A stretch of DNA of 11,031 bases. Origin: Bacillota bacterium (GTDB taxonomy: Bacteria > Bacillota > Clostridia > Oscillospirales > QAMX01). The stretch covers positions 1 through 11,031 of the forward strand of contig JAKPBM010000419.1 of assembly GCA_029778935.1 (NCBI GenBank). Direction: 5' to 3'. The notes under the pieces were generated by a model. It was given only the letters and a program-made list of their open reading frames with translations. It had not been told where the DNA came from and did not search any database. Both the position numbers and the translations under genes were made by a program. Shown here in pieces: positions 1 to 6,848 of the stretch; position 1 is the stretch's first letter, and every line of letters starts with the position of its first letter.

Positions 1-1
1 C

Positions 2-79
2 GTTCACGATCCGGCCGCGTTCTCCAAACTGGTGGAGACTGCCAAAGTCGTTTTGAACACGGCCGCGGCAGTCCTCTAA
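2..79 (+). CDS. C-terminal end of an unidentified upstream gene (partial)
   Basis: An open frame enters from the left edge and ends with TAA at 77-79, giving 25 residues that end ETAKVVLNTAAAVL. The tail is alanine- and valine-rich and looks like an amphipathic helix, but it is too short to assign to a family. It has no start in the window. GC-rich codon use matches the downstream genes. No convincing T-tailed hairpin follows it; only an imperfect GC-rich inverted repeat (CGGCCG at 101-106 and again near 116-121) is seen. It could in principle be chance open frame, but its position and codon use favour a real gene end. Confidence 0.55.
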   Translation, partial: VHDPAAFSKLVETAKVVLNTAAAVL

Positions 80-381
80 TCGGCGGCAAGCGGCGGGTTA
101 CGGCCGTCAGACGCTCCGGCCGAAGGAAGCAAAATGATAAAATGCAGCGGATTATCAGCGAAACCGGGCATACTAAGAGACGACCGAAAATATATTGGAA
201 AAGTACCGGCAAGTGGGCGGGCGGATTCGGATTTGGCCATGAGATATTAGCATTTTTCTTCCTGTTTCGGGCAGTTTTGCAAACATGTACTGCGAGAAGC
301 GAGGAAAGTGCTATATGGAGCTCTATTTGAGCTTGCGCCATTGCTTGAATTTCCGCGGCTTTAGCAATTCTGTGAGGGATA
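80..381. other. 302-nt gap upstream of hppA
   Basis: No gene is supported here; the short open frames starting near 142 and 285 lack a ribosome site and resemble nothing known. Two weak extended -10 candidates are visible: TG-A-TAAAAT at 135-143 and TG-C-TATATG at 309-317. Neither has a convincing -35 box at 16-18 nt. If the first is used, the hppA leader would be about 230 nt; no known riboswitch class was recognised in it. Around 144-178 a segment beginning GCAGCGGATTATCAGCG resembles one unit of the repeat array found upstream of glgB. Confidence 0.4.
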
Positions 382-2482
382 ATGATGCAACTGGAAGCCA
401 CACACGTATACGTCCTTTCAATTGCGGTTGCGGTCTTTGCCTTTGCGGTCGCCGCGTATTTCTATACGTGGGTAAAGTCGCGCCCGTCGTCCAACCAGGA
501 TGTGGAAACCATCAGCCAATACATCCGGCAGGGCGCCAACGCCTTTTTGCGCCGTGAGTATCTGGTCCTGGCCCGCTTTGTGGCGGTTGTCGCCGTTTTG
601 AATTTTGTGCTGCTGCCCAAACCCGTCTGGCAGGGCAACGTAGCGGACAACATCATTATGGCCGTCACCTATGTCGTCGGAGCCTGCGTATCGGCGCTGG
701 CCGGCAAGATCGGCATTATGATCGCCACCATCGCCAACAAGAAGTCCGCCGAAGCGGCCGTGCAGGACATGAAGACCTCCTTCCTGACCGGCTTCCGCGG
801 CGGCGCCGTTATGGGCATGGCCGTTGTCGGCGCCAGTTTGCTGGGTGTTACCCTGGTGTTTATGCTGACGAAAGATTCCACGGCGGTTCTGGGCTTCAGC
901 TTCGGCGCTTCGAGCCTGGCGCTGTTTGCCAAAGCCGGCGGCGGCATCTTCACCAAGACCGCCGACATCAGCGCCGACCTGGTGGGCAAGGTCGAGCTTG
1001 GCATCCCCGAAGATGACCCGAGAAACCCCGCCGTTATCGCGGATAACGTCGGCGACAACGTCGGCGACGTGGCCGGCATGGGCGCCGACCTGTTCGACTC
1101 TCACGTGGCTTCCCTGTCCGCCGCTTTGGCGATGGCCATTGCGCTGGACAAAGGCGTCGGCCGAAACTGCATTATGGTTCTGTGCTTCGGCGCGCTGGGC
1201 CTGCTCTCTTCCGTCATCGGCGTTCTGCTGGCCCGCATGGGCAAGAAGGGCGACCCGACCAGCGCTCTGAACCTGAGCACGTATATCACCACCGGCATTT
1301 ACGCCGTTCTGACCACGGCGTTCACGTTCCTGTTCGGCTTTGAGATCCGCATCTGGGGCGCCGTTCTCATCGGCCTGCTGGTGGGCGTTGTCATCGGCAT
1401 TGTTTCCGACTACTTCACCAACGACAACAGGAAGCCCGTGCGGAACGTGGCGAAGGCGTCCGAGTCCGGCCCCGCGTTTACGATTCTGTCCGGCACTTCC
1501 TACGGTTTTTTGAGCGTCCTGCCGCCTCTGGTCGGCATTGCCCTTTCCGCGCTGATTTCCTACAACCTGGGCGCAGCGATTGACGCCGCCAACTCCGTAC
1601 AGTACGGCATGTTCGGCATCTCCATGGCGGCCATCGGCATGCTCTCCATCGTCGGCATGATTATCTCCAACGACGCGTACGGCCCCATCGTTGACAACGC
1701 CCGCGGCCTTGTGGAAATGGGCAACCTGGGCGAGGAAGCGCTGGACGTTACCGACGCGCTGGACAGTGCCGGCAACACGGTGAAAGCCGTCACCAAGGGC
1801 TTTGCCATTTCCGCCGCAGGCCTGACGATTATCGCCCTGCTCGGCGCGTTCATGAGCGAAGTCAACGCCGCCGCTGCGGAACTTGGCAAGGCGGGTATTG
1901 CGGGATTCGACATCCTGAACCCCGTCGTGTTCTTCGGTATGATCACCGGCGCGGCCATCCCCGCCGTGTTCTCCGCCATGCTCATGCTGGGCGTGGACCG
2001 CAACGCCGAGCGCATGGTAGCCGAAAATCCACCGTCAGTTCAAGGAAATCCCGGGCCTGCTCGAAGGCGACAAGAACGCCAAGCCCGAGTATGAGAAGTG
2101 CATTGACATCGCCACCATCGGCGCTCTGAAAGAGCTGATTCCCGCCGGTCTCATGGCCATCATCGCCACCATCGTCGTCGGCTTTGTCGGCGGCGTGCAG
2201 GCCATCGGCGGCTTCCTGGCGGGCAACATCATCAGCGGCCTGCTGATCGCTCTGTTCATGTCCAACGCCGGCGGCCTGTGGGACAACGCCAAGAAGTTCA
2301 TCGAAGCCGGGAACCACGGCGGCAAGGGCAGCAACGCCCACAAGGCGGCCGTTGTCGGCGACACCGTCGGCGACCCGTACAAGGACACTGCCGGCCCGTC
2401 CATCAACACCCAGGTGACGGTCGTATCTCTGATTTCCTCGCTGATGGCGACGCTGTTCCTTTCCTTCCATCTGTTCGGTTAA
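382..2482 (+). CDS. hppA: Membrane ion-translocating pyrophosphatase (H+-PPase type), frameshifted
   Basis: HppA hydrolyses cytoplasmic pyrophosphate and uses the energy to pump cations across the membrane. The reading frame opened at 382 ends early at 2094, but the family's C-terminal part continues in the next frame to TAA at 2480-2482. Removing one A from the run at 2024-2027 gives a continuous protein of about 699 residues, normal for the family, with many hydrophobic membrane segments. Visible motifs are ADLVGKVE near residue 198, the signature DNVGDNVGDVAGMGADLF (221-238), DAYGPIVDNA, GNTVKAVTKG with Lys468, and near the end GDTVGDPYKDTAGP. Lys468 and Thr471 are the residues known from potassium-independent H+-pumping enzymes. 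GAGGG at 374-378 lies 3 nt before ATG 382 and 6 nt before ATG 385, so 385 may be the true start. As written, the gene would give a truncated product. The family call is firm; whether the gene is really broken is open. Confidence 0.93.
2024..2027 (+). other. hppA: Single-base frameshift site in hppA
   Basis: The sequence reads GCCGAAAATCCACCG. Frame 1 gives non-family residues ENPPSVQGNPG and stops at 2094. With three rather than four A's the frame reads EIHRQFKEIPGLLEGDKN, the expected HppA sequence, and continues to 2482. The downstream part is fully conserved and free of stops, which suggests a very recent mutation or a homopolymer error in sequencing or assembly rather than an old pseudogene. 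Confidence 0.85.
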
Positions 2483-2497
2483 AATTTACTGCAAAAC

Positions 2498-2523
2498 AAA
2501 GGCGGCCATATGGCCGCCTTTAT
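2498..2523 (+). terminator. Rho-independent terminator after hppA
   Basis: AAAGGCGGCCAT at 2498-2509 is followed directly by its exact reverse complement at 2510-2521, a perfect 24-bp palindrome, then TATT. It lies 16 nt after the hppA stop. In RNA the central bases would form the loop. Its right edge abuts the -35 element of the next gene. Confidence 0.85.
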
Positions 2524-2551
2524 TGCATTTTGGCACCGAAAGCAGTACAAT
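2523..2551 (+). promoter_or_regulatory. Probable sigma-70/sigma-A promoter of the M14 peptidase gene
   Basis: TTGCAT at 2523-2528, a 17-nt spacer and TACAAT at 2546-2551. Transcription would begin near 2558, leaving a leader of about 22 nt that contains GGAGG at 2568-2572. This placement also argues against the upstream in-frame TTG (2523) and ATG (2550) as starts, because they lie within the promoter. Confidence 0.6.
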
Positions 2552-2579
2552 GAACGTGGGAGAGATTGGAGGCGGGAAC

Positions 2580-3638
2580 GTGAGAATACACTGTGATTTT
2601 CCAGGGGGCAATGCGGAAGTAGCCGGCATATGGGGGAACGCCGTATGGATTCGTCCCGCTCTGCGGGATACGGCGGGGAAATGGTTCTACTGGGCCTTCT
2701 GCGTCGAGGGGGCGGAAGGGGAGACGGTGGCTTTTCACCTGGACGAACCGTGGCTTGGCTACTTCGGCCCGGCTAAAAGCACCGACTTAAAAAACTGGGC
2801 CTGGTGCGGCAAAGGTGTTATGTCTGAGGACAGAAAGACGTTTATCTACCGCTTTTTGCCCGGCGAAACCCGCGTGTATTTTGCCCATCACATGCTGTAC
2901 CCGCTTGACCGGGTGGAAAAGCTGGCCCGGCGGCTGCATATCCCCGTGCGGGAGCTGACGGTTTCCAACGGCGGCAACTCCGTCCCACTGCTTACGTTTG
3001 GGGAAGGGGAGAATGTCATACTCCTTCTGGCGCGACACCACGCCTGCGAATCCACGGGCAGCTACGTGCTGGAAGGGGTGCTGGAGGCGCTGGCGGGCGG
3101 CCTTCCTGCCGGCTACAAGGTGATTGCCGTGCCGTTTATGGACATGGACGGCGTGCTGAAAGGCGACCAGGGCAAAAACCGGATTCCCCACGACCACAAC
3201 CGGGACTATACCGACACGCCCCTGTACGCGGAAGTGCGGGCGGTGCTGGACATGATACGCCAAAAGCCCCCGAAATTCCTATTCGACTTCCATGCCCCCT
3301 GGCACGCAGGCGGCGCCAACGACCGGGTGTTTCTCGTACGCAATCTTCTAAACCCCACCGGGCAGGATGCTTTCTCCAGGCTGCTGGCAAAAGAGTGCAA
3401 GGGATTGCCCCTCCCCTATGAAGGGACATTCGACCTTCTGCCCTTTGAGAAGTGGAACCGGATGACGCCCTCGGCGGCGGCCCACCACGTCTCCCTGTAC
3501 CCCGGGGTAGAGCTATCCCTGACGCTGGAAACGGCCTACTTCGGAACGGAGGAGCAGCAGGTGACCCAGGAAAACCTGCTGCAGCTGGGCAGCCGGTTCG
3601 GCAAGGCTTTATGCCGGTATATCATAAAGAAAATCTGA
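2580..3638 (+). CDS. M14-family zinc carboxypeptidase-like protein
   Basis: The protein has 352 residues if it starts at GTG 2580, which has GGAGG (2568-2572) at 7 nt. The first 120 residues resemble the beta-rich N-terminal domain of the cytosolic carboxypeptidase-like branch of M14. The catalytic domain follows: zinc ligands His154 and Glu157 in RHHACES, then Asn207-Arg208 in DHNRDY (the position of the substrate carboxylate-binding arginine), the third zinc ligand His238 in FDFHAP, and a likely catalytic Glu317 in TLETAYFG. All key residues appear present, so an active metallopeptidase or amidohydrolase is likely. There is no signal peptide or membrane segment, so it should be cytoplasmic. 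It is transcribed alone, with a promoter before it and a terminator after it. The natural substrate cannot be read from the sequence; peptide, modified protein tail or cell-wall peptide are all possible. Confidence 0.82.
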   Translation: MRIHCDFPGGNAEVAGIWGNAVWIRPALRDTAGKWFYWAFCVEGAEGETVAFHLDEPWLGYFGPAKSTDLKNWAWCGKGVMSEDRKTFIYRFLPGETRVYFAHHMLYPLDRVEKLARRLHIPVRELTVSNGGNSVPLLTFGEGENVILLLARHHACESTGSYVLEGVLEALAGGLPAGYKVIAVPFMDMDGVLKGDQGKNRIPHDHNRDYTDTPLYAEVRAVLDMIRQKPPKFLFDFHAPWHAGGANDRVFLVRNLLNPTGQDAFSRLLAKECKGLPLPYEGTFDLLPFEKWNRMTPSAAAHHVSLYPGVELSLTLETAYFGTEEQQVTQENLLQLGSRFGKALCRYIIKKI

Positions 3639-3643
3639 CGCAA

Positions 3644-3679
3644 AAAGCCTTCGGCAAGATGCCGAAGGCTTTGATTTTT
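3644..3679. terminator. Bidirectional terminator between convergent genes
   Basis: AAGCCTTCGGCA at 3645-3656, loop AGA, then the exact complement at 3660-3671, followed by TTGATTTTT. On the minus strand the same hairpin ends in GGCTTTTT. It starts 6 nt after the peptidase stop and lies 8 nt beyond the lipoprotein stop, so it can serve both genes. Confidence 0.88.
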
Positions 3680-3686
3680 AATGGTT

Positions 3687-4466
3687 TTAGTACGGGATGT
3701 ATTTCTGCTGGTAATGACTGTACTGGTAAACCCGCTCGTTGTTTACGCCGATGGCAAACTGGCGCAGGGGCATGGGGGAACCCGGCTGGTACACCTTGAC
3801 GACGTAGCAGCGGATGTTTTCCACCGTCACCAGCCCGGCGGCTTCTGCGGTCAGTTCCATTTCCTCGCCGAACTCTTCCCGGGCCAGGTTCAGCGCGTAC
3901 TCGATGGCGTCGGCCTGGGACAGTTCGCCTTCCACCACGGGGGAGGACGTTGTGGTTTCCACCGGGGCGGGGTTGTTCGTGCGGTCCCAGCTGTAGACGT
4001 ACGGCGCGGACGGCTCGGCGTTGCCCATCGTGAAGTAGACGGATTTTTCCTCGCCGTAGTTGTGCCGGAAAGTCTTGGCAAAGCTGTCGTACACCCCGTC
4101 TGCATACGCGGTGTCGGACGAAAATATGGAGGAAATCAGACCGTTGATGATAATTCGGTCGCTTTCGATTTTGACAGTGGTATTGCTAGCGTCGTCCAAT
4201 GTCAGGCCCAGAAGCACGCACAGCTGTGCCACCATATTCTCCGGCGTCAGCTCTTCGGACGAAGCCGTCCAGATATGCTCCTTTACGGAGCCGCCGCGGC
4301 AGTCAAACAGCACGATATCGTACAGCGCCGGTTCCGAAACCTCGCTGGTTGCGGGCGGCACGGAGGAAGTATCTCCGGTGGGAGAGCTGGTAACGTCGGG
4401 GTTTCCTCCCTTGCCGCAGGCCGCTATCAGCGGAAGAAGCAGCAGAAGGCAAAGCAGTTTTTTCAT
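3687..4466 (-). CDS. Predicted lipoprotein with C-terminal PepSY-like region, function unknown
   Basis: The 259-residue protein starts at ATG 4466 (MKKLLCLLLLLPLIAAC). The start is chosen because AAGGA lies 8 nt upstream and it begins a classic lipoprotein signal; an ATG seven codons earlier lacks these. The lipobox is IAAC with Cys17, so the mature protein should be anchored on the outer face of the membrane. A Ser/Thr/Pro-rich linker follows (about 20-45). Residues about 48-150 form a domain with alternating strands and ending SVYFTMG, loosely like the GerMN fold of germination and sporulation lipoproteins. The last 80 residues (ADAIEYALNLA... to FAIGVNNERVYQY) resemble PepSY-type modules. 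Both domain comparisons are by eye and tentative. It has its own strong promoter, is divergent from pgi, and shares a terminator with the peptidase gene. No function is claimed. Confidence 0.8.
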   Translation of the reverse strand: MKKLLCLLLLLPLIAACGKGGNPDVTSSPTGDTSSVPPATSEVSEPALYDIVLFDCRGGSVKEHIWTASSEELTPENMVAQLCVLLGLTLDDASNTTVKIESDRIIINGLISSIFSSDTAYADGVYDSFAKTFRHNYGEEKSVYFTMGNAEPSAPYVYSWDRTNNPAPVETTTSSPVVEGELSQADAIEYALNLAREEFGEEMELTAEAAGLVTVENIRCYVVKVYQPGSPMPLRQFAIGVNNERVYQYSHYQQKYIPY

Positions 4467-4518
4467 AGCGGACGTCCTTTCCGGCAAAGCGCATGGAAGA
4501 AATCTTTACTACCATATA

Positions 4519-4547
4519 ACTATAGACATTTTGCGGCTTTCTGTCAA
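4519..4547 (-). promoter_or_regulatory. Strong promoter of the lipoprotein gene
   Basis: On the minus strand TTGACA (plus-strand 4547-4542), a 17-nt spacer and TATAGT (4524-4519). The leader would be about 45 nt. A small inverted repeat GCTTG-CT-CAAGC at 4551-4562 sits just upstream of the -35 and could be an operator, though it is short. Confidence 0.75.
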
Positions 4548-4611
4548 GGGGCTTGCTCAAGCGGAGGAAGAAGGCAAAAAGCAAGGCAAAGGCGGCGAAT
4601 CCTGCATATTC

Positions 4612-4641
4612 TTGCCAAAATACGGAAAGCTGTGTTATAAT
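4612..4641 (+). promoter_or_regulatory. Promoter of pgi with extended -10
   Basis: TTGCCA at 4612-4617, an 18-nt spacer and a perfect TATAAT at 4636-4641, preceded by TG at 4633-4634 (extended -10). The leader would be about 47 nt and contains GGAGG at 4683-4687. Confidence 0.8.
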
Positions 4642-4694
4642 AAGTTAAATTGCGGCGAAACCACTATACGTTTGTATACACTGGAGGAAACAGC

Positions 4695-6017
4695 ATGGCT
4701 CTGACAGTCAACGTGAAAAACGCGGCGGGATTTGCGCCGGTCCTTTCGGAAAGCGAAGTGCTTTCGGCCCATGAGACGCTTGTAAACGGCACGGGCCGCG
4801 GCAGCGACTTTCTGGGCTGGGTGCGCCTGCCCTTGCAGGTAAACGAGGAAGAGCTGGCCCGAATCGAAGCGGCGGCGGAGAAAATCCGCAGGGAAAGCGA
4901 CGTTTTGCTTGTCATCGGCATCGGCGGGTCGTATCTGGGCGCGAGAGCGGCCATCGAGTTCGTCCGTTCGCCCAACTACAACCTGGTGGTCAAAGACAGC
5001 CCGCAGGTGATCTTCGCCGGCAACACCCTTTCCGCCTGGCAGACAAAGGAAATCTTCGAGATGCTGGAAGGGAAGGACGTTTCCGTCAACGTCATCTCCA
5101 AATCCGGCACGACGACGGAGCCGGCGGTGGCGTTCCGCCTGTTCCGGGCGTATATGGAGGAAAAATACGGCGAGCAGGGCGCCAAAGAGCGCATCTACGC
5201 CACCACCGACAAGGCCCGGGGCGCCTTGAAATCCCTGGCCGACGCCAACGGCTACCCCTGCTTTGTGATACCCGACGACGTGGGCGGCCGGTTCTCCGTG
5301 CTCACTCCCGTGGGCCTGTTGCCCATCGCCGTGGCGGGTGTCAATATCCGCGAAATGCTCGCCGGCGCAAAGCACATGGCGGAAACGCTTTTGGCAGACA
5401 AGTCCATGCGCAACCCCGCCTGGCTCTATGCGGCGACCCGCAACGCTTTGTACCGGAAGGGCTATAAGACGGAAGTGTTCGCCTCCTACGAGCCGCGCGT
5501 ACGGTACACCGCCGAATGGTGGAAGCAGCTGTACGGCGAAAGCGAAGGCAAGGAAGGCAAGGGCATTTTCCCGGCGTCCGTCGAGCTGACGGCGGACTTG
5601 CACTCCATGGGCCAGTATATCCAGGAAGGCGAGCGGCACCTGATGGAAACGGTGGTCGGCTTTGCCGAAGCGGACGAAACGCTGATAGTGCCCTTTGAGC
5701 CGAAGAACGAGGACGGGCTCAACTTCCTGGCCGGCAAGCCCCTGAGCACGCTCAACAACATGGCCAAGGCCGGCACCGTGATCGCCCATACAGACGGCGG
5801 CGTGCCTGTGATGGAAGTCACCGTCGACAGCCCCAGCGCCTACTGCTTCGGCGAGCTGGTGTACTTCTTTGAATTTGCCTGCGGCCTGTCCGGCTATCTT
5901 TTGGGCGTGAACCCCTTCGACCAGCCAGGCGTCGAGGCGTATAAGCAGAACATGTACGCCCTGATTGGCAAGCCGGGCTTTGAGGCCCGCAAGGCGGAGC
6001 TGGAAAAGCGCCTGTAA
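4695..6017 (+). CDS. pgi: Glucose-6-phosphate isomerase
   Basis: Pgi interconverts glucose 6-phosphate and fructose 6-phosphate in the cytoplasm, linking glycolysis, gluconeogenesis and glycogen metabolism. ATG 4695 is preceded by GGAGG at 7 nt; an in-frame TTG at 4650 lies too close to the promoter. The product has 440 residues, typical of the shorter Gram-positive enzyme. Motifs in order: VIGIGGSYLG (73-82) and ISKSGTTTEP (134-143), both parts of the sugar-phosphate-binding SIS domains; GGRFSVLTPVGLLP near 197; SMGQYIQEGER near 304 with the conserved Glu; AHTDGG; and NPFDQPGVEAYK with the C-terminal active-site Lys417. All expected catalytic residues are present. It is transcribed alone, divergent from the lipoprotein gene, with a strong promoter and terminator. 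Confidence 0.97.
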   Translation: MALTVNVKNAAGFAPVLSESEVLSAHETLVNGTGRGSDFLGWVRLPLQVNEEELARIEAAAEKIRRESDVLLVIGIGGSYLGARAAIEFVRSPNYNLVVKDSPQVIFAGNTLSAWQTKEIFEMLEGKDVSVNVISKSGTTTEPAVAFRLFRAYMEEKYGEQGAKERIYATTDKARGALKSLADANGYPCFVIPDDVGGRFSVLTPVGLLPIAVAGVNIREMLAGAKHMAETLLADKSMRNPAWLYAATRNALYRKGYKTEVFASYEPRVRYTAEWWKQLYGESEGKEGKGIFPASVELTADLHSMGQYIQEGERHLMETVVGFAEADETLIVPFEPKNEDGLNFLAGKPLSTLNNMAKAGTVIAHTDGGVPVMEVTVDSPSAYCFGELVYFFEFACGLSGYLLGVNPFDQPGVEAYKQNMYALIGKPGFEARKAELEKRL

Positions 6018-6042
6018 GGCGGATTTTGGCGGGCGTCGTGTG

Positions 6043-6105
6043 GTTTGGCGCAAGCCAAACGGCGTCATGGCGGCATGAAACGGCGAAAGTGGGGAAACGC
6101 TTTCG
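6043..6105 (+). other. Two hairpins in the pgi 3' untranslated region
   Basis: The first is GTTTGGC (6043-6049), loop GCAA (6050-6053), GCCAAAC (6054-6060), a perfect 7-bp stem with a GNRA tetraloop. The second is CGAAAGTG (6084-6091), loop GGGAAA, CGCTTTCG (6098-6105), 8 bp including one G-T pair. Neither has a T-tract, so they are not terminators themselves; they lie between the pgi stop and its terminator and may protect the 3' end. Confidence 0.5.
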
Positions 6106-6122
6106 TAAAAACATGAAAAATG

Positions 6123-6152
6123 AAAGGCGGCGAGATTTCTCGCCGCCTTTTT
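6123..6152 (+). terminator. Rho-independent terminator after pgi
   Basis: AAAGGCGGCGAGA (6123-6135), a two-base centre, then the complement TCTCGCCGCCTTT (6138-6150), ending in TTTTT (6148-6152). It is about 105 nt after the pgi stop. On the minus strand it is followed by CATTTTT, so it could also stop transcription from the convergent small gene. Confidence 0.88.
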
Positions 6153-6375
6153 GAGATTTCTGCAGTTCTCCAGTGGCCTTGGCATCATTGCGGATGTTCA
6201 TGTACCGGCGGAATTGCTGCCGGCGTTTGCGAATGGCCGCGTTTGGTTGCGAATAGGCTGCAAAGCAGTCGGCACCGATTGCTTACACGGCTGCGTCAAA
6301 GCGAAAAAGCCGAGACGAAGCTGTCTGTCTGTCGCGGGTGTAGCATCGTACTGCGCCACAGTTCGCCCTAAAGAA
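6153..6375. other. Gene-free gap between convergent genes, repeat-like
   Basis: No gene or RNA family is recognised. TTGCGAAT occurs at 6227-6234 and again at 6247-6254, each followed by a GGC-G-C pattern, giving a 20-nt period. Minus-strand text around 6260-6300 (AGCCGTG, GCAATCGGTGCCG) resembles the units of the array upstream of glgB. CTGT occurs three times in a row at 6321-6332. No clear terminator specific to the minus-strand gene was found here. Confidence 0.4.
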
Positions 6376-6633
6376 CTAGTCGTCCAAATCCAGCATCTTG
6401 GCTTTGACGCCTTTCAGCTCGTTCAGCGCGTCCAGCAGGTGAGAAAGCTCCTCGTTTTTGCCGCAGACCTGCAGCAGCACCAGGCCTTCGTTGGAGCAAT
6501 AGTCCTCGCCCACATCGTGCAGGCCCAGGCGCATTTTGATGTTGCAGCCGAACCGGGTCAGGGTTTCCTGCACCGCGGGGGCGGAAGCGGTTCTCTGCAT
6601 CAGTCGGATGGCGATGATCTTATTGCACTTCAT
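6376..6633 (-). CDS. Small TM1266/ACT-like protein (putative iron hydrogenase system regulator family)
   Basis: The 85-residue protein starts at ATG 6633, with AAGGTGA about 6 nt upstream, and ends with TAG at 6378-6376. The pattern is a beta-alpha-beta-beta-alpha-beta ACT-like fold: strand IIAIRLMQR, helix APAVQETLTRFG, RLGLH (35-39), strand GLVLLQVCG, helix NEELSHLLDALNEL, strand VKAKMLDL. This resembles the TM1266-like family, some of which are annotated as regulators of the iron-only hydrogenase system and lack a DNA-binding domain of their own. The assignment is by eye. It has four cysteines (3, 30, 46, 57), two in or near the middle loop. It is divergent from metY, with separate promoters. 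No hydrogenase gene is visible here, so the role stays open; a ligand-sensing domain is the fair description. Confidence 0.65.
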   Translation of the reverse strand: MKCNKIIAIRLMQRTASAPAVQETLTRFGCNIKMRLGLHDVGEDYCSNEGLVLLQVCGKNEELSHLLDALNELKGVKAKMLDLDD

Positions 6634-6666
6634 ATAAATCACCTTTCTTTGGCATATCTTACCAAT

Positions 6667-6695
6667 ATCATAACGCGGCAGGAAGGAAAAAGCAA
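6667..6695 (-). promoter_or_regulatory. Promoter of the TM1266-like gene
   Basis: On the minus strand TTGCTT (plus-strand 6695-6690), a 17-nt spacer and TATGAT (6672-6667). The leader would be about 28 nt, containing the AAGGTGA ribosome site. Confidence 0.6.
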
Positions 6696-6790
6696 GAAAT
6701 TTTACCCAAAAACTTTGCGAAAAACAGGGTTCAACGAAACAATGGGAACACAGTTTTGTATTATTTTGCAACCTGACTGATAAATTATAC

Positions 6791-6819
6791 TTGCATCCGG
6801 CGGAAAGATACAGTAGAAT
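6791..6819 (+). promoter_or_regulatory. Promoter of metY
   Basis: TTGCAT at 6791-6796, a 17-nt spacer and TAGAAT at 6814-6819. Transcription would begin about 23 nt before the start codon, which leaves no room for a SAM riboswitch or T-box leader; control would have to act at this promoter. The AT-rich 95 nt between this and the divergent promoter shows no clear operator. Confidence 0.65.
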
Positions 6820-6848
6820 ATGGAAAAAACGGACAAGGGAGCTTACGT

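Noticed and set aside
3681..4640. A 319-residue plus-strand frame opposite the lipoprotein gene
   Set aside because: The minus-strand gene has a start, ribosome site, signal peptide, promoter and terminator; the plus-strand frame has none.
4635..6188. A 517-residue open frame antisense to pgi
   Set aside because: Composition is rich in His, Arg, Gly and Val, as expected from the opposite strand of a GC-rich gene; pgi itself has all its motifs.
6820..6848. SAM riboswitch or T-box controlling metY
   Set aside because: The predicted leader is only about 23 nt, and no terminator-antiterminator structure is present upstream.
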